The notes beneath the pieces are model-generated. The model did no database searches. It worked only from the letters and a program-made list of their open reading frames with translations, and had not been told where the DNA came from. The position numbers and the translations under genes were made by a program. 39,575 nt of DNA from Phenylobacterium sp. (GTDB taxonomy: Bacteria; Pseudomonadota; Alphaproteobacteria; Caulobacterales; Caulobacteraceae): assembly GCF_025351295.1 (NCBI RefSeq), contig NZ_JANXWD010000053.1, positions 1 through 39,575 of the forward strand. Reading direction: 5' to 3'. This document shows, piece after piece, positions 15,224-24,209 of the stretch (the stretch's first letter is position 1; each line of letters begins with the position of its first letter).

Positions 15224-18200
15224 CTACCGCCTTGCCGGCAGGCCCTTCAGCAGCTCGGCCACCGCGACGTCCAGCTGGCTGTCCCGGCCGGCCAGGGTCT
15301 CGCCCAGCTGGCGCTCGACCGTGACGTCCACGGGCCGCGGGTTCAGCTCCATCTCCTTGCCGTCGGCGCCGTCGATGCGGATGAACGGGACGCGGAGCGC
15401 CGAGCCGTCGATCAGGGTCTGGCCGCCGGTGTAGATGATCCAGCCGGCGGTCGGCACGCCCACCACCTTGCCCAGGCCCAGGGCGCGGTAGCCCTCGGTG
15501 AAGTCCTCTGCGTCGGACAGCGAGCTCTCGTTGGTCACCAGGATGGTCGGTGCGCCCAGGGCGCGCTGGCCCAGGTTCTGCCGGCTGGGCACCCCGAACA
15601 GGCCGCGCGGCGTCATGGTCAGGAAGTTGCGCCGCGAGAACACGTCCAGGACGTAGCCGTTGACGAACCCGCCGTTGTTATTGCGCAGGTCGATGACCAC
15701 GCCGTCGCGGCCCTGGTTCTGGGCGTCGAGGTCGATGTAGAGCTGGTTCAGGGCGTCGGCGCTCATGTCCAGGATGTGGACATAGCCCAGCCGGCCGCCG
15801 CTCAGCTTTTCCACATAGGCGCGGCGGTCGTTGACCCAGTCGCGGTAGAGCAGTCCCGCGGCCACCGAGGGCGAGACCGGGCGCACGACCGCCTCGCGGG
15901 CCGCGCCGCCGGTGGTGAGCGTGAGCACGGTGCGCTTGCCGGCGCGGTCCAGCAGCAGGGCGTCCAGGTTCACGCCCGGACCCGCGCGCTTGCCGTCGAC
16001 GGCGGTGAGCACGTCGCCCGGCCTGATCGAACCCTCGATGGCGGCGGGCCCCAGGTCGATCACCTCGCGCACCACCAGGCCGCGCCCGGCCTCATAGGCC
16101 TCGCGGTCGAAGCGCAGGCCCAGGTCGCCGACCCGGGACGGCGGCGCGGACCCGAAGCCGTCGGCGGGGCGGTTGATGCCGGAGTGCGAGGCGTTGAGCT
16201 CGCCGATCATCAGGTTGATCACCCGGCGCAGCTCGTCGGAGGTCTGAGCGCCCTGGGCGAACGGCTCGAACCGCGCGCGAAGCGCCGTCCAGTCCTGGCC
16301 GTGGAACTTCGGGTCGTAGAAGGCGCGGTCCAGGGTGGACCAGGCCTCGTCGAACACCACCTGCTTCTCGGTCTCGAAGCGGACCACCAGGTCGGCTGAC
16401 ACCTCGACGATGCGCGGCTTGGGGGTGTCGATCGGAGTCACGCTGACCCGCCCGCCATCGAGGTAGTAGAGCGACTTGGAATCCGGGCTGAAGGCGTAGT
16501 CGCGCTTGCCGCGCCGCCCGCCGGTGAGCTGCTGCGGCGCCGGCTCGCGGGCCAGTTCGTCCAGGGTGTAGCTGAACAGGTTCTGCTGGTCGCCGGAGCG
16601 GACCCGGTAGACCAGGGTCTTGCCGTCCGGGCTGATCGACGGCGCCTCCGCCGAGCCGCCCAGCGGGATGAAGGTGGCCCGCTCGCGGATGCCGTCGAAG
16701 ACGATGCGCACCGGCTCGACCCGGAGGCGGGGGATGGGTTTGGTCTCGTCCGCCGACCTGGCCTCGCCCTCGGAGGCGGCAGGCTTGGCGGCGGGGGCCG
16801 GCTCGGGGCTGTCGGTCTTCAGCGGGAGCGCGCCGGGGCCCTTGAACAGGTCGCGGAAGTCGTCCTCGCGGTACTTGGGCGTGTGCGGCAGCAGGTCGAC
16901 GCGGACCATGTGGCTGTCCTCGCTGCGCTGGGCGGTGTCGAAGACCAGGTACTTGCCGTCCGGCGACCAGGCGATCCGGTCGGCGGCGGCGCCGTTGGCC
17001 AGGAAGCTCACCGGCCGGGCCTCGCCGCCGATGGCCGGGACCACCCAGACGTTGCGGAACGACTTGCGGTCGGTCACCCCGAAGGCCAGCCACTTGCCGT
17101 CCGGCGACCAGGCGACGCGGCTGGCGTCGTTGCGGTCGAGCGCGCCGCTGAAGATCACCGCGTCGCGCCCGGGCCGGCCGGCCTCGGCCAGGGTGGCCAC
17201 GTGCAACTCATTGCGGCCGTGCACGTAGGCCAGCATCCTGCCGTCGGGCGAATAGACCGGGCCGGCGTCGACGTCGGTGGCGGCGGTGAGCGGGGCCTCC
17301 TTCTGGGTGGTGAAGTCGTATTCCATCACCTGGCGGGTGCGGCCGCGTTCCGAGACATAGGCCAGCCGGCGGCTGTCCGGCGACCAGGCCAGGTCGCCCT
17401 CGGCCCCGTCCGTCTCGGTGATCCGCAGGGCCTGGCCGCCGTCCTTGGCGGGGGCGGCGAAGACCTCGCCGTGGGCGATCACCGCCACCTTGCGGCCGTC
17501 CGGCGAGACCGCCATGCTGCGGAAGGTCGTCTCGGTCAGCCGCCGCTCGCCGGCCCCGGCCGGGGCGCCGCGCAGGGTGATGGGGACCCTGGCCGCGACG
17601 CCGGTGGCCGGGTCCAGCGTCCAGATCTCGAACTCGCGCTCGAAGACGATGGCGCGGCCGTCGTAGCCGATGGCGGGGAACAGCACCCGGCCGTCGGTGA
17701 ACCGGGTGACCGGTTCGGGCTTGGCGCCGGGGTCCAGCGACAGCCGCCAGATGTTCTCCGCCCCGCTCTCGTCGCTCATGAAGTAGAGCGCGCGGCCGTC
17801 CGGGCGCCACATGGGCCACAGGCGCTTGGACGTGGCGCCGAGCAGCTTGCGGTAGGGGGCGTTGGCGGCGATCGGCTTCAGCCAGAGCTCGGCCTCATCC
17901 AGGTGCGAATGCCCGCGTCGCCACCACTGGGCGCTGGACACGCCCTTGGCCATCAGGGCGATGGACTGGCCGTCCGGCGAGGGCGCGCTGTTGAACTCGT
18001 TGAGGTAGCGCTCGCGGCTGACCTCCAGCGGCGTGCCGCCGGCGGCGGGGATGCGCCAGATGTCGTTCTGGCGGGCGATGTCGTTGGCCGCCGAGGCGAA
18101 GTAGAGCCACCGGCCGTCCCGCGACCAGCCGTCGAGCTGTTCGCCGGCGTCGGCATAGGTGAGGCGGCGCAACCGGCCGGTGGCGAGCGTCAGGACATAG

Positions 18201-18481
18201 ATGTTGGCTGCCCCGTCGCGGGTGGAGGTGAAGGCCAGTTCGCGGCCGTCGGGCGAATAGAACGGCCGGCCCTCGGTGGCCGGGTCGGTGACCAGCAGGC
18301 TGGCCCCGCCGCCGGCGGCGGGGACCGTCCAGATGTCGCCGCCGGAGACGAAGGCGATCTCGGCGCCGTCCGGCGACAGCGAGGGCTCGGCCAGGGTTGG
18401 GCGGGGCGCGGCGGCGGCGTGACCCGCCAGCAGGATCGCGGCGGCGAACAGGATGCGGCCGAGGCCGCGACGCTTGGACAT
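15224..18481 (-). CDS. Tricorn-type S41 peptidase with PD40 propeller repeats
   Basis: A 1085-residue exported peptidase. A signal peptide (ILFAAAILLAGHAAAA) is followed by a long series of PD40/WD40-like beta-propeller repeats, seen as recurring 'S-P-D-G-x-x-(I/L)-A' motifs such as WSPDGKWLAF and YSPDGRMLAY. A core domain follows, with a PDZ domain (about residues 800-880) and an S41 protease domain. Tricorn catalytic residues are visible: Ser765-His766 in NASHSG, nucleophile Ser989 followed by Asp990 in NESSLSDAEDF, and a Glu in the GKEMELNP region. The start is the ATG at 18481 with GGGGAG upstream; the frame is open further upstream but non-coding there. Tricorn of Thermoplasma is cytosolic, whereas this one should be periplasmic. 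It probably trims peptides from outside the cell. It is divergent from an HTH-TPR membrane protein. Confidence 0.92.
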   Translation of the reverse strand: MSKRRGLGRILFAAAILLAGHAAAAPRPTLAEPSLSPDGAEIAFVSGGDIWTVPAAGGGASLLVTDPATEGRPFYSPDGRELAFTSTRDGAANIYVLTLATGRLRRLTYADAGEQLDGWSRDGRWLYFASAANDIARQNDIWRIPAAGGTPLEVSRERYLNEFNSAPSPDGQSIALMAKGVSSAQWWRRGHSHLDEAELWLKPIAANAPYRKLLGATSKRLWPMWRPDGRALYFMSDESGAENIWRLSLDPGAKPEPVTRFTDGRVLFPAIGYDGRAIVFEREFEIWTLDPATGVAARVPITLRGAPAGAGERRLTETTFRSMAVSPDGRKVAVIAHGEVFAAPAKDGGQALRITETDGAEGDLAWSPDSRRLAYVSERGRTRQVMEYDFTTQKEAPLTAATDVDAGPVYSPDGRMLAYVHGRNELHVATLAEAGRPGRDAVIFSGALDRNDASRVAWSPDGKWLAFGVTDRKSFRNVWVVPAIGGEARPVSFLANGAAADRIAWSPDGKYLVFDTAQRSEDSHMVRVDLLPHTPKYREDDFRDLFKGPGALPLKTDSPEPAPAAKPAASEGEARSADETKPIPRLRVEPVRIVFDGIRERATFIPLGGSAEAPSISPDGKTLVYRVRSGDQQNLFSYTLDELAREPAPQQLTGGRRGKRDYAFSPDSKSLYYLDGGRVSVTPIDTPKPRIVEVSADLVVRFETEKQVVFDEAWSTLDRAFYDPKFHGQDWTALRARFEPFAQGAQTSDELRRVINLMIGELNASHSGINRPADGFGSAPPSRVGDLGLRFDREAYEAGRGLVVREVIDLGPAAIEGSIRPGDVLTAVDGKRAGPGVNLDALLLDRAGKRTVLTLTTGGAAREAVVRPVSPSVAAGLLYRDWVNDRRAYVEKLSGGRLGYVHILDMSADALNQLYIDLDAQNQGRDGVVIDLRNNNGGFVNGYVLDVFSRRNFLTMTPRGLFGVPSRQNLGQRALGAPTILVTNESSLSDAEDFTEGYRALGLGKVVGVPTAGWIIYTGGQTLIDGSALRVPFIRIDGADGKEMELNPRPVDVTVERQLGETLAGRDSQLDVAVAELLKGLPARR

Positions 18482-18579
18482 GGACGCTCCCCAAGGACAG
18501 AAACGCCTTGTGTAAGCGGCGGTCTCGCGGTGCGCCAGAGCCGGGCCGACCGTCCGACGCGGGGGCGCGCCCGCCCGCC

Positions 18580-18617
18580 GCTGCGCAACCCTCGCTCCCT
18601 GGCTGCACAACCCTCGC
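18580..18617. promoter_or_regulatory. Direct repeat in the protease/regulator divergent promoter
   Basis: GCTGCGCAACCCTCGC (18580-18595) and GCTGCACAACCCTCGC (18602-18617) match at 15 of 16 bases and start 22 bases apart, about two helical turns. They lie between the divergent protease (start 18481) and HTH-TPR gene (start 18686). That is where a regulator controlling both would bind. Candidate operator only. Confidence 0.45.
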
Positions 18618-18685
18618 GGGCTCGGTGAACGACGTTTCCGGACCCTCCGACGCTTGTTAGGGTCAGGCGACGGGGTGGTGTGCGT

Positions 18686-19957
18686 ATGGCTCGGGTCGAA
18701 CCTGTGGAACGACTGCACGGCTGGAAGGCGATCGCCGCCTTCCTCGGCCGCGACGAACGCACGGTGAAGCGCTGGGAAGGCGCGCGCGGCCTGCCGGTGC
18801 GCCGCATCCCGGGCGGCGGCCGCGCCGCCGTCTGGGCCGACACCGCGGAACTCCGTCGCTGGCTGGGCGGGCCGGGCGAGGCGGTGATCGTCGAGGCCCC
18901 GCCGACGCGCCCGGACCGGCGGTGGGCGATCGCCGCGACGGCGGGGGTCGTGCTCGTGGGGGCGGGCGTCGCCGGCGTCCTCCTGCGCCCGCGCCACGCG
19001 CGCGAGCCGGGCGGTTCGCCGGACGTCGAGGCCTATGCCGACGACCCGCCGGCGCAGGCGCTCTACATGCGCGCGGTGCTGGCCTGGGACAGCCGCACGC
19101 CGACCGGTCTGGCCAACGCCGTGCGCGACCTGACCGAGGTGATCCGCCGCCACCCGGAGCGGGCCGAAGGCTACGCCAAGCTGGCCGACTGCTACCTGCT
19201 GCTGCGCGAGTTCGGGGTGATGCCGCAGGGCGAGGCCTATGACCGCGCCGAGGTCGCGGCCCGCGAGGCGATCCGCATCGATCCCAAGGCCGCCAATGCG
19301 CTCAGGGCACTGGCCTTCATCCGGTTCTGGTGGCGGGCTGACCCGGGCGCGCTGGACCTGTTCAAGCGGGCGCTGGACGCCCAGCCGCAGTCGATCCAGA
19401 CGCGGCAGTGGTACGCCAATGCGCTGAGTGCGCGGGGCCTGCACCGCGAGGCCCTGGCCCAGTTCCGGGCGGCGCGCAGGCTGGAGCCGGGCGACGTGTC
19501 CCTGTCGGCGGCGGAGGCCGGGGCGCGGGCGACGGCCGGCGACGTCGCCGGCGCGACGCGCGACATCCGCCAGCTGGCCGAGGTCTATCCGCAGTCGATC
19601 TCCGTGCACCGCACCGCGGCCCTGATCGCGCTCACCGCCGGCGACGCGGCCGGGTTCCTGCGCGACTCCGAGATCGAGGCCGCTCTGCGCAGCGATTCAC
19701 CGCGTGTCGCGGCCCTGCGGACGGCCCACGCCGCCTTCGATCGCGGCGGGCGCAAGGCCATGTTCGCGGCCATGGCGCGAGCCGAGGCGGAGGGTCGCAA
19801 GGGTGGTCGCGGCAGCGCGGTGATGACCGCCTACTACTGGGCCCTGGCGGGCGACGCGGGGCAGGCCCGCCGCTGGCTGGCGGAGGCGCGGAGCGCCAAG
19901 GAGCCGGACCTGATCTACCTCCCGTCGCTGCGGGAACTGATCGCCCTTCAGGCCTGA
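18686..19957 (+). CDS. Membrane-anchored HTH and TPR-repeat protein, probable regulator
   Basis: A 423-residue protein. Residues about 5-60 form a helix-turn-helix of the type LHGWKAIAAFLGRDERTVKRWE followed by GLPVRR and a C-terminal RRWL helix. This domain is common in Acidobacteria and related soil bacteria, fused to TPR or beta-propeller sensors. A single membrane segment follows (ATAGVVLVGAGVAGVLL, about residues 80-98), then a periplasmic domain of TPR-like helix pairs (AEGYAKLADCYLL, ANALRALAFIRFW, TRQWYANALSARGLHREALAQF). The layout resembles CadC/ToxR-type one-component regulators that bind DNA from the membrane. I prefer the ATG at 18686, spaced correctly from GGGGTGG; a GTG at 18680 is the alternative. 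Control of the divergent protease is inferred from position. Confidence 0.78.
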   Translation: MARVEPVERLHGWKAIAAFLGRDERTVKRWEGARGLPVRRIPGGGRAAVWADTAELRRWLGGPGEAVIVEAPPTRPDRRWAIAATAGVVLVGAGVAGVLLRPRHAREPGGSPDVEAYADDPPAQALYMRAVLAWDSRTPTGLANAVRDLTEVIRRHPERAEGYAKLADCYLLLREFGVMPQGEAYDRAEVAAREAIRIDPKAANALRALAFIRFWWRADPGALDLFKRALDAQPQSIQTRQWYANALSARGLHREALAQFRAARRLEPGDVSLSAAEAGARATAGDVAGATRDIRQLAEVYPQSISVHRTAALIALTAGDAAGFLRDSEIEAALRSDSPRVAALRTAHAAFDRGGRKAMFAAMARAEAEGRKGGRGSAVMTAYYWALAGDAGQARRWLAEARSAKEPDLIYLPSLRELIALQA

Positions 19958-20109
19958 ACCGGCGGCGGAGTCCCGAAGAGTCCCGATCTGCCCCGCACGA
20001 CCATTCGCGCCGCGACCCGGCGCGGTCCAGCCTGTGGCCTCGGGTTGTGAACGACGGACTTCGCGCCGTCCCTGGCGTCGTGCAACGCTCTCGGACGCGC
20101 ATGAAGGGG

Positions 20110-20149
20110 GAAGAACCGGGCGGCCTCCGTGTCAGCCTCCCGGTTCTTC
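20110..20149. terminator. Hairpin between convergent genes, likely bidirectional terminator
   Basis: GAAGAACCGGG (20110-20120) pairs perfectly with CCCGGTTCTTC (20139-20149) around an 18-base loop. It sits in the 230-base gap between the HTH-TPR gene and the convergent efp gene. No T-tract flanks the stem, so termination efficiency is uncertain. I see no gene in the rest of this gap. Confidence 0.6.
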
Positions 20150-20187
20150 GCCATCTTCGGCTGAGCGCCATCCCAGTCCGCGAGACC

Positions 20188-20754
20188 TCAGTCCTTGGCG
20201 CGTTCCTGGTAGGAGCCGTCCTCGGTCAGGATCACGATCCTGGTGCCGGGCCCGATATAGGGCGGGATCATCGTGCGCAGGCCGTTCGAGAGGATGGCGG
20301 GCTTGTAGGACGACGACGCCGTCTGGCCCTTCACGGAGGGCTCGGTCTCGACCACCTCGAAGGTGGCCAAGCGCGGCAACTCGATGGCGATCGCCACATC
20401 GTCATGGGTCGAGAGGGTCACCGTGCAGCCGTCCGTCAGATAGGGCGCGGCGTCGCCGATGATGTCGGGCGAGGCGATCAGCTGGTCGTAGGTCTCGGGG
20501 TTCATGAAGTGGAACCCTTCGCCGTCCTGGTAGAGGAAGGTGTAGTTGCGGTCATCGACGATGGCCCGCTCGACCGTCTCGGTCGTACGCCAGCGCTCCG
20601 AAACCTTCACCCCGTCCGAGATGCGCCGCATGTTCAGCTGGGTCACCGGCGTGCCCTTGCCGGGATGGATGTTCTCGGCGGTGAGGACGACGTAGAGCTT
20701 GCCGTCCATGTCGACGACGGCGCCCCTGCGGAGCGAGCTGGCGATGACTTTCAA
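20188..20754 (-). CDS. efp: Elongation factor P
   Basis: A 188-residue EF-P, the normal length, with the KOW-like domain I followed by two OB-fold domains. EF-P enters stalled ribosomes at the E site and promotes peptide bonds at polyproline motifs. The modification loop reads HPGKGTP with Lys33 at its tip, matching the beta-lysylated Lys34 of E. coli EF-P. The C-terminal signature [13 protein letters not shown] is present. It is divergent from epmA across 84 bases, with epmB 3.5 kb further on, so its modification enzymes are encoded alongside. Many genes in this window encode Pro-rich stretches, consistent with a need for EF-P. Confidence 0.96.
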   Translation of the reverse strand: MKVIASSLRRGAVVDMDGKLYVVLTAENIHPGKGTPVTQLNMRRISDGVKVSERWRTTETVERAIVDDRNYTFLYQDGEGFHFMNPETYDQLIASPDIIGDAAPYLTDGCTVTLSTHDDVAIAIELPRLATFEVVETEPSVKGQTASSSYKPAILSNGLRTMIPPYIGPGTRIVILTEDGSYQERAKD

Positions 20755-20838
20755 GTGGCGATCCTCGGGGTGCGGTGGGATCGGCGGGAGGTCCGCAGCG
20801 ATTCCGCTGATGAAATTCTTGTGGCGCCCCTATAGCGA

Positions 20839-21891
20839 TTGACGCCGAAATCTCCACCCCCTCACGCGTCGCACCCCTTGCCCGATCCCGTCGAGACCCC
20901 CTGGTGGGCGCCCGAGCGGCGCCCCGACCGCCTGCCGTTCCTGAAACGCCGGGGTCGGATCACCCGCGCCGTGCGGCGCTGGTTCGATGGCCAGGACATC
21001 ACCGAGGTGGAGACCGCGGCGCTGCAGGTTTCGCCGGGCAACGAGGCCCACCTGCACGCCTTCGCCACCCAGGCGCTGACCACGGCGGGCGAGACCACGC
21101 CGATGTACCTGCACACCTCGCCGGAGTTCGCCTGCAAGACCCTGCTGGCCTCCGGCGAGACGGCGATCTTCACCCTGGCGAAGGTGTGGCGCAACCGCGA
21201 GCGGGGGCCGCTGCACCATCCCGAGTTCACCATGCTGGAGTGGTATCGGACGCACGCGCCCTACGAGACCCTGATGGCCGACTGCGCGGCCCTGCTGGGG
21301 GTCGCGGCCGAGGCGGCGGCGGTGCGAACCCTCAGCTACCGCGGTATCGAGGCCGACCCCTTCGCCGAGCCGGAGCGGCTGACGGTGGCCGAGGCGTTCG
21401 ACCGCTACGCCGACCTCGACCTGTTCGGCGACCTTCCGGCGCAGGCCCGGGCGAAGGGCATCCGCACGGCGGTCGACGACACCTGGGCCGACGTGTTCTC
21501 ACGCGTGATTGTGGAGAAGGTGGAGCCGAACCTGGGCCACGGCCGGGTCACCATCCTCTGCGAGTATCCGACCTCGGAGGCCGCCCTGGCGCGGCCGAAG
21601 CCCGGCGACCCGCGGGTGGCGGAGCGGTTCGAGCTCTATGCCTGCGGCGTGGAGCTGGCCAACTGCTTCGGCGAACTGACCGATCCGATCGAACAGCGCC
21701 GCCGCTTCGAGATCGAGATGGCCGAGAAACAGCGCCTCTACGGCGAGCGATACCCCATCGACGACGACTTCCTCGCGGCGCTGGCGCAGATGCCGCCGGC
21801 CAGCGGCGGCGCGCTGGGCTTCGACCGGCTGGTGATGCTGGCCACCGGCGCCAGCCGGATCGAACAGGTGCTGTGGACGCCGGTGGCTTAA
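20839..21891 (+). CDS. epmA: EF-P beta-lysine ligase EpmA (GenX/PoxA/YjeA)
   Basis: A 350-residue class II lysyl-tRNA synthetase paralogue lacking the anticodon-binding domain, which attaches (R)-beta-lysine to EF-P. Class II motifs are visible: motif 2 in VWRNRERGPLHHPEFTMLEW and motif 3 in GGALGFDRLVML. YLHTSPEF and CGVELANCFGELTD correspond to substrate-site segments of the family. The start is uncertain. A TTG at 20839 is the first in-frame start, with no good ribosome site, so translation may be leaderless; no ATG lies between it and the conserved domain. It is divergent from efp, its substrate, and upstream of epmB on the same strand. Confidence 0.93.
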   Translation: MTPKSPPPHASHPLPDPVETPWWAPERRPDRLPFLKRRGRITRAVRRWFDGQDITEVETAALQVSPGNEAHLHAFATQALTTAGETTPMYLHTSPEFACKTLLASGETAIFTLAKVWRNRERGPLHHPEFTMLEWYRTHAPYETLMADCAALLGVAAEAAAVRTLSYRGIEADPFAEPERLTVAEAFDRYADLDLFGDLPAQARAKGIRTAVDDTWADVFSRVIVEKVEPNLGHGRVTILCEYPTSEAALARPKPGDPRVAERFELYACGVELANCFGELTDPIEQRRRFEIEMAEKQRLYGERYPIDDDFLAALAQMPPASGGALGFDRLVMLATGASRIEQVLWTPVA

Positions 21892-21922
21892 GGTCTGGCC
21901 GCCATGGAGAGATGCGCTTTCG

Positions 21923-22047
21923 CCCCTGGGGGAAATGTCACCAAAGCTGGAGGCGGGCGACAATAGGGGAAGGGGTCGACCTGACTGCACACTTCCCCCA
22001 TCGACCCTCTTGCTTTGCAATTCGGGCCACTTCCCCCAAAGGGGAAG
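21923..22047. repeat. Intergenic repeat element with hairpin
   Basis: The 248-base gap between epmA and the next gene has no gene but has repeat-like structure. CACTTCCCCCA occurs twice (21990-22000 and 22028-22038), and CTTCCCC (22030-22036) forms a perfect hairpin with GGGGAAG (22041-22047) around CAAA. A short CCCC-T-GGGG palindrome lies at 21923-21931. It resembles interspersed CTTCCCC/GGGGAAG repeats of alphaproteobacterial intergenic regions and may attenuate readthrough from epmA. Confidence 0.45.
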
Positions 22048-22139
22048 GATTGGCTTCTTCGCACCGGACACACAGGTCTCGCCGGTCTTCGGCGGGGCGG
22101 CGGTGGCCGGCGCGCCCCGGCTCGGTTAGCTTTCCGCCC

Positions 22140-22895
22140 ATGGCGATCATCCTGGCGATCCACGCCCATCCCGACGACATCGAGCACCTGGGGGCGGGGA
22201 CCCTGGCGCTGCTGGCCGGGCAGGGGCACACGCTGCGGATCGTCACCGCCACGGCTGGCGAGTGCGGCTCGGCGGGGCCGGACCTCGCCACGACCGGGAC
22301 CATCCGCAAGGCCGAGGCCGCCGCCGCCGCCGCGATGATCGGCGCCGAATACCGCTGCGCCGAACTGCCGGACCTGGGCGTGTTCAACGACGACCCTTCG
22401 CGCCGGCGAATCACCGAGCTGGTGCGCTGGTCGCGGGCGGACATCGTGCTCACCGGCTCGCCGGTGGACTATCATCCCGACCACGAGGCGATCAGCCTGC
22501 TGGCCCGCGACGCCTGTTTCGCCGCCTCCGTGCCCAACTACGCGACCGGCCCGGCGGCGCCGCTCGGCGCCATCCCGCACCTCTATTTCATGGACCCGAT
22601 CGGCGGGCGCGACCGGGACGGGAACTGGGTCGCCGGCGACTTCGGCGTCGACACCGGCGCGGTGTTCGAGACCAAGGCGGCCATGCTGTCGGCGCACGAG
22701 AGCCAGCACGCCTGGGTGGCCCGGCAACACGCCATCACCGACCATCTGGCCTCGATGCGCGCCTGGTCGCAGCGGCGCGGCCAGGACTTCGGCTGCGACC
22801 ACGCCGAGGGGTTCCGCCAGTACCGCAACACCCCCTATCCGCGGACGCCCCGGCTTCAGGACCTGATCGGCGAGGCGCTGCGGGCCGCATCGTAG
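22140..22895 (+). CDS. PIG-L family deacetylase (LmbE-like)
   Basis: A 251-residue PIG-L/LmbE protein, a zinc-dependent N-deacetylase family that acts on N-acetylglucosamine groups of lipids, thiols or antibiotics. The zinc and catalytic motif H-A-H-P-D-D is at residues 8-13, and the second metal site is in the YHPDHEA segment. The length is typical. The ATG at 22140 lies just before the conserved strand (MAIILAIHAHPDD), with only a weak ribosome site. The substrate is unknown; no bacillithiol or mycothiol genes are near. Its 3' end overlaps the convergent oxidoreductase gene by 40 bases. Confidence 0.87.
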   Translation: MAIILAIHAHPDDIEHLGAGTLALLAGQGHTLRIVTATAGECGSAGPDLATTGTIRKAEAAAAAAMIGAEYRCAELPDLGVFNDDPSRRRITELVRWSRADIVLTGSPVDYHPDHEAISLLARDACFAASVPNYATGPAAPLGAIPHLYFMDPIGGRDRDGNWVAGDFGVDTGAVFETKAAMLSAHESQHAWVARQHAITDHLASMRAWSQRRGQDFGCDHAEGFRQYRNTPYPRTPRLQDLIGEALRAAS

Positions 22896-24034
22896 CGGGC
22901 CCACATCGGGCGGCAGTCCAGCACCTCGCCGGTCGCCAGGGCCTCGTCGATGGCCATCACCGTCAGCCCGGCCTCCATCGAGTCGAACGGCGTCACCGGA
23001 AACGCCGCCTCGCCCTCAAGCGCGGCGAGCAGATCGACCGCCATGGCCTGGTCCGCGCCGTTGTGGGCGTCGGCGGTGACGCCGCCGTAGTCGATCCGCT
23101 CGGGCTTCTTCCGCGACAAGGCCGGGCGGATCATCAGCTTGTTGCGCGCCAGGTCGGCGATCATCGTCCCCTCCGTCCCGGCCACGTACCAGCGGCGCTC
23201 GGGCAGCGAGGTGTGGCTGTTGGCGTGGAAGGTCAGGCGAACCTGGTTGTCGTATTCCAGGATCGCGGTCTGGTGGTCGGTGACGTCCATGTCCGACTGG
23301 AAGGCGTCGTTGGCCCCCATCCAGCCGCCGTCCATCGCGCCATAGGCCGCCTCGCCGTCGCTCCAGGTGCGCGGCGCGAACTCGGCGCGGTCGGCGGTGA
23401 AGACCCGGCGGCCGCCGAAGCTGGCGACCCGGGCCACCCGGCCCTGGGCGATGCGGCCCAGGATGTCGAAGTCGTGCACCACCTTGTCGAGGAAGTAGGA
23501 GCCGCCCCATTCGGCGCGACGGCGCCAGTTGCGGGCCAGGTAGGCGCCGTGTTCCGGCGGCAGGTGCTCGGTGGCGTCGACGGAGATGATTTCGCCCAGG
23601 TCGCCACGATCCACCCGGGCGATCACCTCGCGCACGATGGGCATGGAGCGCATGACCAGGCCGATGAACAGCGGCGGGGTCCCGCCCTTCGCCAGGCGTC
23701 CGGCCAGCGCCAAGGTCTCGGCGGCGGTGCGCACGATCGGCTTCTCGGCGAACACCGGCCAGCCGGTGTCGAGCGCCAGGTTGATGTGTTCAAAATGCAG
23801 GTGGTTGGGCGTGCCGACCATCAGCAGGTCATAGGGGCCCGCCGCGATCAGCTCGGCCGGCGTTTCGAACGCGCGGCCGGGCGCGATGCCGGCCCGCGCC
23901 AGGATCGGCGCACCGACCGGGGCCGGGTCCACGTGCCCCGCCACCTCCAGGGTCCAGCCCATCTCCTGCATGGCCGCCAGCACATGGGCGATGCGCTGGC
24001 CCAGCCCGATGACGCCGATGCGATAGGTTTTCAT
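22856..24034 (-). CDS. Gfo/Idh/MocA family oxidoreductase
   Basis: A 392-residue NAD(P)-dependent oxidoreductase. The Rossmann domain opens with YRIGVIGLGQRIAHVL, a slight variant of GxGxxG. The family motif AEKPI is present, and the C-terminal alpha/beta domain includes the conserved GGSYFLDKVVHDFDIL segment with the likely catalytic His/Asp. Members act on sugars, inositols and related diols, so the substrate cannot be fixed. It converges on and overlaps the PIG-L gene by 40 bases. Together the two could process an amino sugar, but that is a guess from position. The ATG at 24034 opens directly into the Rossmann strand. Confidence 0.88.
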   Translation of the reverse strand: MKTYRIGVIGLGQRIAHVLAAMQEMGWTLEVAGHVDPAPVGAPILARAGIAPGRAFETPAELIAAGPYDLLMVGTPNHLHFEHINLALDTGWPVFAEKPIVRTAAETLALAGRLAKGGTPPLFIGLVMRSMPIVREVIARVDRGDLGEIISVDATEHLPPEHGAYLARNWRRRAEWGGSYFLDKVVHDFDILGRIAQGRVARVASFGGRRVFTADRAEFAPRTWSDGEAAYGAMDGGWMGANDAFQSDMDVTDHQTAILEYDNQVRLTFHANSHTSLPERRWYVAGTEGTMIADLARNKLMIRPALSRKKPERIDYGGVTADAHNGADQAMAVDLLAALEGEAAFPVTPFDSMEAGLTVMAIDEALATGEVLDCRPMWARYDAARSASPIRS

Positions 24035-24080
24035 GGGCCCATGTCAGCACGGCTGGGCGTCGTGTTCACCCATCAATTCC

Positions 24081-24176
24081 GTCATCCCGCGACTTGTTCG
24101 CGGGACCCATGGTTCCGGCAATCCTCAAGCGCCGATGTCGCCCTCGACGGGTCCCGCGAACAAGTCGCGGGATGAC
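24081..24176. repeat. 28-bp perfect inverted repeat (dispersed palindromic element)
   Basis: Bases 24081-24108 are exactly complementary to 24149-24176, around a 40-base spacer. Each arm starts or ends with GTCATCCCGCG and contains a small internal palindrome (CCCGCGACTTGTTCGCGGG). The GTCATCCCG...CGGGACCC layout is that of a dispersed alphaproteobacterial repeat, also represented at 27267-27391 in this window. It lies in the 175-base gap between the divergent oxidoreductase and epmB genes, so the transcripts of both should start near or beyond it. Confidence 0.82.
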
Positions 24177-24209
24177 GATGGAGAGTGAAAGGCGTATGGC
24201 GGCGCCCCG

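Noticed and set aside
15224..19609. A 1461-codon open frame extending the tricorn protease upstream
   Set aside because: The first 376 codons are antisense to the HTH-TPR gene and have shadow composition; the signal peptide and ribosome site fix the start at 18481.
20904..22895. A long frame running from epmA into the PIG-L gene
   Set aside because: The epmA part is out of frame with that gene and low in complexity; PIG-L homology starts exactly at the ATG at 22140.
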